A stretch of 64,000 bases of DNA, from contig NZ_BCVP01000010.1 of NCBI RefSeq assembly GCF_001591805.1, positions 1-64,000 of the forward strand. Reading direction: 5' to 3'. Position numbers and translations under genes: made by a program. This document shows, piece by piece, positions 57,861 to 64,000 of this stretch (positions within the stretch are counted from its first letter, which is position 1; the number at the start of each line of letters is the position of its first letter). The notes under the pieces are model-generated. The model was not told the origin of the DNA and made no database searches. It saw only the letters and a list, made by a program, of their open reading frames with translations. The DNA comes from Neobacillus novalis NBRC 102450. Its GTDB lineage: Bacteria > Bacillota > Bacilli > Bacillales > Cytobacillaceae.

Positions 57861-59843
57861 TCAGTTAGTTCCCACCAATTCTTCCGCTTCATTCCTTTTA
57901 GAAACAAGCGACTCAATAACATAGGCCATTTCAAATCCATCTTTAATCGCACCTGTAATGGAACCTGGATTGTTTGCGTCTCCTAAAACAAAGACATTTT
58001 CAAAATGGCTTCGATAGAGCTCTTCTAGTGGATTATAGGCTTCTGTTCCCATGGAGAACACGACATGATCGACTTCAAACTCAGTTTGCGCAGCTGATAC
58101 TTCATCCTCGACGATAACGGAATTTGGCCGGAGCTCTGCTACTTTTTGACCTTCGATAATCTCGACATTTACCTTTTTCAAACGATTCAACAGCATCAAT
58201 CTGGTGTGGACTGAGACCTTTTCTCCAGTGGCAGTTGGGACGTCAATCAATGTGACAGCGTTCCCCTTTTCGGCAAGCTGGCGGGTTACGCTATAGCAAA
58301 CCATCCCGCTACCGATTACGGCAATTCTTTTATCATTAAATGCTTTGCGTTCCAAAAGAACATCTTCATAGTCACATACATTCGTAAAATCATTTCCCTC
58401 TAAGTCCGGAATGATTGGTTTAGCACCGGTTGCTAAGAATACAGCATAGGGATCTAAAGCTTTGATCATTTCAACTGAAGCCTTTGTATTTAGGCGTACA
58501 TCCACCTTTAATCGTTCCATTTCATTGCTATGATATTGGATCATCCAGTTCATTTTCTCTTTTGCTTTTGGTGCCGTAACAAGGTTCAATTGCCCGCCAA
58601 GCCTATTGTCCTGCTCAATTATGGTAACGTCATATCCTTTTAAAGTAAGAACTCTTGCCGCTTCCATTCCGCCAGGTCCGCCGCCAACGATAGCCACGTT
58701 TCGCTTATCTTCAATCGGTTTGATTTCCTTAAACTCCAGTTCTCGGCCGGTTCGAACGTTAAGTGCGCACAGAACGTGAGCGGTAGACCTTGTACAATTT
58801 AGGCAGCAAATACACTTCCTAATTTCTTGATCACGGCCTTCCGATGCTTTCTTCGCCCATTCCGGGTCAGCGAGGTGGGAACGTCCCATCGCAATAAAGT
58901 CAGCTCTGCCCTCGGCTAAAATGTTGTCGGCAAATGCCGGTTCACGAATAACCCCAACAGTAATCACTGGGATCTTCACTACTTTTTTTATTTCTTCCGC
59001 AAGGTACACTCTCCCCCCTTGGTCGAACAACATCGATTCGATTATTTTATTCAAAGAATTATAGTTTCCGCAGCTAGCGTGAATCGCATCTACCCCGACT
59101 TTTTCCAAGTAACGGCAAATTTCCTTGCTTAATTCTACATTCGTTCCACCTTCTTCAAACTCGTCTACACTTAGTCGAATCGTAACCGGAAAATCCCAGC
59201 CGCATTTTTCCTTTATACCGACAACGATTTCTTCGACAAATCTCATTCTATTTTCAAAGCTGCCGCCATATTCATCGGACCGTAAATTGGTATTAGGGCT
59301 TAGGAACTGGTTAATTAAATAGCCATGTGCACCATGAAGCTCGACTCCGTCAACACCGGCTAGTTGACATCTAACAGCACCCATCACAAATTTATTTACG
59401 ATTTCTTTCACTTCTGCCGTTGTCAATTCCCTCGGTTCTTCTCCAATTGCCGCACAAGTAACCGGACTCGGCGCTACGATTTGTCTCCCGCCGCCTAATA
59501 CCATGGAAGTGGTTTCTCTGCCTGGATGTTGTAGCTGAACAAATAGTTTTGCACCATATTTTTGGACAGCATTCGACAAGCGATGAATCCCCGGTATGAA
59601 ACGATGTTCATCTATTCTTAGTTGATTAAATGCGGCTCTGCCATATTCGTAATCGATTGATGTGTATTCAACAAAAATTAATCCAGTTCCCCCTTTTGCC
59701 CGTTCTTCATAATAGGCAATTTGATGGTCTGTGATTTCACCATTCGGGCCTGCCAAATTCGTTCCCATTGCAGGCATCACAATTCTATTCTTCAAAACCA
59801 AACTCCCGATTCTTCCTTTTTCAAATAGATGACGGAACTTCAT
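57861..59843 (-). CDS. Old Yellow Enzyme-type NADH:flavin oxidoreductase (2,4-dienoyl-CoA reductase-like)
   Basis: A 660-residue iron-sulfur flavoenzyme of the FadH/BaiH/enoate-reductase group. Residues 1-340 form the FMN TIM barrel (KNRIVMPAMGTNLAG, VQLQHPGRETT, GVELHGAHGYLINQFLSPN). A cysteine cluster follows (KCICCLNCTRSTAHVLCALN) for one 4Fe-4S centre, and residues 385-640 form FAD/NAD domains (NVAIVGGGPGGMEAARVL, RIAVIGSGMVCYS). These enzymes reduce activated C=C bonds. ATG 59843 follows AAAGGGAGG; a start 10 codons earlier is less likely. Monocistronic; substrate unknown. Confidence 0.88.
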   Translation of the reverse strand: MKFRHLFEKGRIGSLVLKNRIVMPAMGTNLAGPNGEITDHQIAYYEERAKGGTGLIFVEYTSIDYEYGRAAFNQLRIDEHRFIPGIHRLSNAVQKYGAKLFVQLQHPGRETTSMVLGGGRQIVAPSPVTCAAIGEEPRELTTAEVKEIVNKFVMGAVRCQLAGVDGVELHGAHGYLINQFLSPNTNLRSDEYGGSFENRMRFVEEIVVGIKEKCGWDFPVTIRLSVDEFEEGGTNVELSKEICRYLEKVGVDAIHASCGNYNSLNKIIESMLFDQGGRVYLAEEIKKVVKIPVITVGVIREPAFADNILAEGRADFIAMGRSHLADPEWAKKASEGRDQEIRKCICCLNCTRSTAHVLCALNVRTGRELEFKEIKPIEDKRNVAIVGGGPGGMEAARVLTLKGYDVTIIEQDNRLGGQLNLVTAPKAKEKMNWMIQYHSNEMERLKVDVRLNTKASVEMIKALDPYAVFLATGAKPIIPDLEGNDFTNVCDYEDVLLERKAFNDKRIAVIGSGMVCYSVTRQLAEKGNAVTLIDVPTATGEKVSVHTRLMLLNRLKKVNVEIIEGQKVAELRPNSVIVEDEVSAAQTEFEVDHVVFSMGTEAYNPLEELYRSHFENVFVLGDANNPGSITGAIKDGFEMAYVIESLVSKRNEAEELVGTN

Positions 59844-59971
59844 ACAAACGCCTCCCTTTATCTTGCTCAACACTTCACATAAACGATTGTAAAGTAAATA
59901 TTTCCAATACTAATTATAACCGAATGCATCAGAAACTTTGTGAATTTGAAGTGTCAATTTTTAGCCTAAAA

Positions 59972-59996
59972 GGTGTCAGGCACCGATTTCCACACC
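59972..59996. repeat. Partial GTGTCAGGCACC repeat arm
   Basis: AGGTGTCAGGCACCGATTTC followed by CACACC. Looks like one arm of the GTGCCTGGCAC palindromes without its partner. Confidence 0.35.
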
Positions 59997-60155
59997 GAAA
60001 GTCTGCGTTGATAATAGGGATCGAGAATTTCAGCAATTTTTCAAAGTTTGTATAGTAGGAAATTGGTCTAAATCTACCTATTATTAAATATTTTATATGA
60101 AGGTTACAAAATGAGCTTTTTTATAACAGATACTATATGGAGTAGGTGAGGCCAA

Positions 60156-60374
60156 ATGTTTGCTGTTCATTTTTTAGAAAAGAAAAATGTTTTATTAACT
60201 CAGTTGCTTAAACGTGTACCATCTGTTGGGGAAGAGTTAAATATTAAGGGTCGTAAAGTAAAGGTTTCGAGTGTATTTCAAATGGATGAAAAAAATTTTC
60301 ATGTGCAAGTGATCTTAGAAACTGTCAAAAAGAATAAAGTGGTTGTTGATAATTCTAAAAAGAAAAAAAGATAA
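60156..60374 (+). CDS. Small basic hypothetical protein
   Basis: A 72-residue protein with a strand-rich core (VPSVGEELNIKGRKVKVSSV, then FHVQVILETV) and a lysine-rich tail. It looks like a small beta-barrel, possibly nucleic-acid binding from its charge, but no family is recognised. ATG 60156 follows TAGGTGAGG. Confidence 0.6.
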   Translation: MFAVHFLEKKNVLLTQLLKRVPSVGEELNIKGRKVKVSSVFQMDEKNFHVQVILETVKKNKVVVDNSKKKKR

Positions 60375-60449
60375 CGGTGGAGGAAAAAATAATTTTTTGT
60401 ATTAATTTTTACCAAAATAGGGAAACTAGAGAAAAACGGAGATTTCGGT

Positions 60450-61187
60450 ATGGAGAAGAAAATCGCTATAATATCAGATATTCATGGCAATCAATCTGCT
60501 TTAAAAGCTGTATTTGACGATATCAGTCAAGAAGGGAAAATTGACCACATCTATTGTTTAGGGGATTTAGTTGGAATTGGCTATGAAACAAATGAAGTGC
60601 TTGAGTTGCTTTTTTCTCGTGACGATATTTCTTTTGTATTAGGAAATCATGATGAAGCAATCCTAGATATCATCGCAGGCAGAGAACCTTACAGTAAGAA
60701 GAAAGAAAGGGAACACCACGAGTGGATTGCCTCCCATTTAGATCGGAAATTCCTGCCATTCTTACTGGCGATTCCCACAACAATTGATGCTGTATATAAT
60801 GAAAAAAAATTACTTTTTTCCCATTATCATTTAGACGAACACGGTGATTTTTTATCGGTTGATTATGAACCGACCATTGAAAAATTGGACTTCCTTTACC
60901 GAGATTCATCTGCTGATATCGTCTGTTTTGGCCATCATCATGTCATCCATCATTTTAAAACAAAGAAAAGGCTCTATCTTAATCCCTGCTCACTGGGATG
61001 TTATCCGAAGCCGCTCGCCTCTTACACAATTTTGACTATCGGTGAACGCGGTGAAATAGGCGTTACATTTAAAGAAGCCCCTTATGATAATAAAGAATTT
61101 TTATTAGGTTACAACAGGCAGAACGTACCGGATTCGGAGTATATTTTGAAAATGTTTCATGGGAATCAGCATCTACAATACCTGTGA
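60450..61187 (+). CDS. Metallophosphoesterase (YfcE/PrpE-like)
   Basis: A 245-residue calcineurin-like phosphoesterase. All signature motifs are present: IISDIHGNQSAL (DxH), YCLGDLVGIGY (GD), VLGNHDEAIL (GNHD), FSHYHL and VCFGHHHVIHHF (GHxH), followed by NPCSLGCYP. Such enzymes hydrolyse phosphomonoesters or phosphodiesters with two metal ions; the substrate is not evident. ATG 60450 follows GGAG-like sequence. It shares a terminator with the convergent cysI. Confidence 0.88.
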   Translation: MEKKIAIISDIHGNQSALKAVFDDISQEGKIDHIYCLGDLVGIGYETNEVLELLFSRDDISFVLGNHDEAILDIIAGREPYSKKKEREHHEWIASHLDRKFLPFLLAIPTTIDAVYNEKKLLFSHYHLDEHGDFLSVDYEPTIEKLDFLYRDSSADIVCFGHHHVIHHFKTKKRLYLNPCSLGCYPKPLASYTILTIGERGEIGVTFKEAPYDNKEFLLGYNRQNVPDSEYILKMFHGNQHLQYL

Positions 61188-61270
61188 TTGCCTTTGCTAG
61201 CATTTTCACTTCGGCTGCCAATGGCGCTTTTGATCCGGAAAATATTATTGGCGACTGTTGCTTGATGCGG

Positions 61271-61300
61271 AAAAAAGAGACAGCAACCCTGTCTCTTTTT
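61271..61300. terminator. Bidirectional terminator between phosphoesterase and cysI
   Basis: AAAAAGAGACAG pairs with CTGTCTCTTTTT around CAACC. Good for both strands. Confidence 0.75.
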
Positions 61301-61307
61301 ATCCTTA

Positions 61308-63023
61308 TTATTCATGAAAATTCGTTCCGTCCGTTGTTGCTTTGACAATCTCCGTGCGGATGACAAAGTCACCGAAGTTCTCACTTTCCCGGCGTTCTTT
61401 GGCAAATCTTGAAAGAAGTACCTTAAGCTCACTCAGAATTTCAGCTTCGCCAATGTTTTCGCGGTACATTTTATTCAAGCGGCTCCCGTTGCGGGCTGCG
61501 CCAAGATACATGTTATATTTGCCGACCGCTTTGCCAATAAAGGCAATTTCTGCGAGTCCAGGACGGGCACAGCCATTCGGACATCCTGTCATTCGAATCG
61601 TAATTTCTTCGTCACGCAGGCCATTTTCATCGACAATTTCCTCAATTTTATCGATAAGTTCAGGTAAGTAGCGTTCTGATTCTGCCATTGCCAAACCGCA
61701 CGTTGGAAGGGCGACGCACGCCATCGAGCTGCGTCTTAATGTGGAGTGATGTTTGCCGTCTGACAGTCCGTATTTTTCCAATAATTCACTTATTTTTTTC
61801 TTTTCCGGACTTGATACATTTGCAATGATTAGATTTTGATTTGCTGTCAGCCGGAAATCACCCGTATGGATTTTGGCAAGTTCATGTAAGCCTGTTTTGA
61901 GCTTGTAATCCGCAAAATCTGCAACGCGGCCATTTTCGATAAACAGCGTATAATGCCATTTTCCTTGCATTCCTTTTATCCAACCATAGCGATCACCATT
62001 GTGATTGAACTGAAATGGTTTTGCCTCTTCCAAGCTCCAGCCAAGTCTTTTTTCCAATTCTGCCTTAACCGATTCGAGTCCGAGGCGGTCTACTGTGTAC
62101 TTGAAGCGGGCATTTTTCCGAACAGAACGGTTCCCGTAATCGCGCTGAATCGTAATTGTTTGTTCTGCCAGCTCCACCACTTTGTCTGGCGGGCAGAAGC
62201 CAATGATCTTTGCTACCTGAGGGTATGTCGCCTTATCGCCGTGTGACATCCCCATCCCGCCGCCGATTGCCACGTTAAAACCACTAAGTTTGCCATCCTC
62301 TACAATCGCAATGAGACCAAGATCCTGTGAAAAAACATCGATATCATTCGAGGGCGGGACAGCTATTCCGATTTTAAACTTCCGCGGTAAATAGAGTGCT
62401 CCGTACATGGGTTCTTCCTCTATATCTGGTGTACATGCCACTTTTTCCTCATCGAGCCAGATTTCATGATAGGCTCTTGAGCGCGGTAATAAGTAATCAC
62501 TCAACTTTTTCGCCCATTCATACACTTCGGCATGGATTCCAGATTGATCAGGATTCGGGTTACACATCACGTTCCGATTTACATCCCCGCATGCTGCAAG
62601 TGTGGTCAAAAGGGACTGATGAATCTCCTGAATCGTTTCTTTCATGTTCCACTTTAAAATACCGTGCATTTGAAACGACTGCCGTGTCGTCAGCTTTATC
62701 GTTCCGTTCGCATTCTTTTCTGCAAGCTCATCTAATACAAGCCATTGTTCAGGTGTAACCACTCCACCTGGAGCACGGACACGGAGCATAAACTGATACG
62801 CTGGCTCAAGTTTTTGTTTTTGGCGCTCATTGCGGAGATCACGGTCATCCTGCAAATAGCTGCCATGATGTTTCATCAGGCGGTTATCATCTTCTGGAAT
62901 ACCCGCGCTGATTGGGTCCTGCATTACTTCCACCAAAGTGCCTCTTAGATAGTTGCTTTCTTCTTTTATACGCTCAACATCGCTTGGATCTCCCACTGGC
63001 GCTGTTAACGTTTGCTTCACCAT
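61308..63023 (-). CDS. cysI: Assimilatory sulfite reductase hemoprotein subunit
   Basis: A 571-residue siroheme/4Fe-4S protein that reduces sulfite to sulfide with electrons from CysJ. The duplicated nitrite/sulfite-reductase fold is clear ([12 protein letters not shown] near residue 135, [20 protein letters not shown] near 380), with the cluster ligands in [16 protein letters not shown] and [18 protein letters not shown]. Length is normal. ATG 63023 follows AAGGGAG. The gene lies 206 nt after cysJ on the same strand, a somewhat long gap for this pair. Confidence 0.95.
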   Translation of the reverse strand: MVKQTLTAPVGDPSDVERIKEESNYLRGTLVEVMQDPISAGIPEDDNRLMKHHGSYLQDDRDLRNERQKQKLEPAYQFMLRVRAPGGVVTPEQWLVLDELAEKNANGTIKLTTRQSFQMHGILKWNMKETIQEIHQSLLTTLAACGDVNRNVMCNPNPDQSGIHAEVYEWAKKLSDYLLPRSRAYHEIWLDEEKVACTPDIEEEPMYGALYLPRKFKIGIAVPPSNDIDVFSQDLGLIAIVEDGKLSGFNVAIGGGMGMSHGDKATYPQVAKIIGFCPPDKVVELAEQTITIQRDYGNRSVRKNARFKYTVDRLGLESVKAELEKRLGWSLEEAKPFQFNHNGDRYGWIKGMQGKWHYTLFIENGRVADFADYKLKTGLHELAKIHTGDFRLTANQNLIIANVSSPEKKKISELLEKYGLSDGKHHSTLRRSSMACVALPTCGLAMAESERYLPELIDKIEEIVDENGLRDEEITIRMTGCPNGCARPGLAEIAFIGKAVGKYNMYLGAARNGSRLNKMYRENIGEAEILSELKVLLSRFAKERRESENFGDFVIRTEIVKATTDGTNFHE

Positions 63024-63229
63024 TTTGAAAAAACTCCCTTCACTCCAAAATAAATATAGCGTTTCACACTTCCATTTACTATGAAAAATTATTCAAAGGT
63101 CCATTCCTGCCAATAAAGGCGGTGCGAGCAGAGCAGAACTTCACCAATTCGAAGTGAAAAATGAATAAAACCCACTCAAATTGGTTAAAATGATTCGTTT
63201 TTGCGGCGCTCCGCCCCTTTTCCACACAA

Positions 63230-64000
63230 TCAATATACATCACGCTGATACCGTTTGTTCTGTTGCATCCCGGCAAGATATTCTTCTGCTTTTTCACGGC
63301 TCATGCCGCCTTCTTTTTCGATAATTGTGAGGAGTGTTTGATGGACATCATGGGCCATGTGTTTCTCATCGCCGCAAATATAAACCGCTGCTCCATTTTG
63401 AAGCCACTCGAACAATTCCTTGCTGTTTTCCTGCATCCGGTGCTGCACATATACCTTTTGCTTGGTGTCACGTGAAAAGGCAATGTTCATTTTTGTCAGT
63501 GTGCCGTTCTTCAGCCACTTTTGCCATTCTGTTTGGTAAAGGAAATCGGAGACAAAGTGCTGGTCTCCGAAGAACAGCCATGATTTCCCTTGAGGGGACC
63601 CGGTTTCTTCACGCTCCTGCATAAAAGAACGGAACGGCGCTGCACCTGTGCCTGGGCCAACCATGATGATTGGTGTTTCCGGGTTTTGTGGCAGCTTAAA
63701 GTTTTCGTTATGTTGAATATAAACTGGCAATGTATCCCCTGGTTTGATTCGCTCAGCTGCCAAAATCGAGCAGACGCCATTCCGTTCACGCCCGTGTGCA
63801 TCATAGCGGACTGCACCAATTGTTAAATGGACTTCATCCGGATTGGCTGCTAAACTGCTCGAAATCGAATATAGCCGAGCCGGTATTTTTCGAAGAATGC
63901 TTACAAACTCCTGAGCCGAACAAATCCAAGGGGTAAAATCACGAACTAGATCTAGTAAATCGCGTCCATCAAGGTACGCCTTTACCATTTGTTCATTTCC
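63230..64000 (-). CDS. cysJ: Assimilatory sulfite reductase flavoprotein subunit, 3' part
   Basis: The last 256 codons of a CysJ-type NADPH:sulfite reductase flavoprotein; the frame stays open to the right edge. Visible parts are the FAD-binding RLYSISSSL, NGVCSILAA, the NADPH-binding MVGPGTGAAPFRSFMQER, FFGDQHFVSDFLY and the C-terminal GDEKHMAHDVHQTLL...KRYQRDVY. The FMN domain lies outside the window. It passes electrons to the cysI product downstream. Confidence 0.93.
   Translation of the reverse strand, partial: GNEQMVKAYLDGRDLLDLVRDFTPWICSAQEFVSILRKIPARLYSISSSLAANPDEVHLTIGAVRYDAHGRERNGVCSILAAERIKPGDTLPVYIQHNENFKLPQNPETPIIMVGPGTGAAPFRSFMQEREETGSPQGKSWLFFGDQHFVSDFLYQTEWQKWLKNGTLTKMNIAFSRDTKQKVYVQHRMQENSKELFEWLQNGAAVYICGDEKHMAHDVHQTLLTIIEKEGGMSREKAEEYLAGMQQNKRYQRDVY

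Overview
This window looks like chromosome of a spore-forming, low-GC Bacillaceae bacterium (Bacillus, Neobacillus, Peribacillus or Mesobacillus type; I cannot fix the species). The signs are AT-rich intergenic DNA, strong AAGGAGG-type ribosome sites, GTG and TTG starts, spore-surface genes (a CotY/CotZ-like coat protein and an Ena-like DUF3992 appendage subunit), T-box control of threonyl-tRNA synthetase, HelD, DUF3243, LiaH/PspA and DUF3006-type genes. Most genes lie on the minus strand. I see no rRNA, tRNA, CRISPR or prophage.

Layout. 0-2.7 kb: the 5' part of a TnpB gene, an unrecognised coding relic, palindromic repeats and an MscS channel. 2.9-12.1 kb: a nine-gene minus-strand sugar-acid operon (LacI-type regulator, KDPG aldolase, TIM-barrel epimerase/isomerase, IT-superfamily permease, hydantoinase/oxoprolinase-family protein, an HExxH protein, KDG kinase, and HPS-like and PHI-like proteins). 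It has a good sigma-A promoter, a CcpA cre-like site at the start point and three LacI-type operators in a duplicated leader. 12.1-18.5 kb: a gene-free stretch of degenerate repeats, butanediol dehydrogenase, a secreted metallo-beta-lactamase-fold lipoprotein with DUF3006, then the spore-surface pair between two copies of a 50-bp repeat. 18.5-34.3 kb: an accessory-looking region of small hypothetical genes, two MFS drug exporters, a PrmC-like methyltransferase, a truncated phosphotransferase, HelD, a PadR/HAAS pair and many repeats. 34.4-38.1 kb: threonyl-tRNA synthetase behind two tandem T-boxes, then a PspA-like stress pair. 38.4-55.9 kb: a 16-gene co-directional cluster. 56-64 kb: pentapeptide protein, DUF2809, Old Yellow Enzyme-type reductase, phosphoesterase and cysJI (cut by the right edge).

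The two most interesting systems are metabolic. The 38.4-55.9 kb cluster starts at a TTGACA/TATTAT promoter. It joins a complete Dpp/Opp-type ABC importer (two substrate-binding lipoproteins) to five different hydrolase families (AstE/AspA-like M14, M20, creatininase, DUF885, an M28 with altered active-site residues), two ketopantoate-reductase-like dehydrogenases, an SDR, a GNAT acetyltransferase and a GntR regulator. It reads as import and stepwise dismantling of an unknown peptide- or amide-like compound. The 3-12 kb operon couples KDG kinase and KDPG aldolase with HPS/PHI-type ribulose-monophosphate enzymes and a lone HyuA-like protein, a combination I do not recognise as a described pathway.

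Intergenic DNA is littered with imperfect palindromes sharing GGGTCAGACCCC or GTGCCTGGCAC arms (about a dozen copies), plus a second family around CCGTTTGTTTAAGTACATTC. One copy of the latter lies at the broken end of the phosphotransferase fragment.
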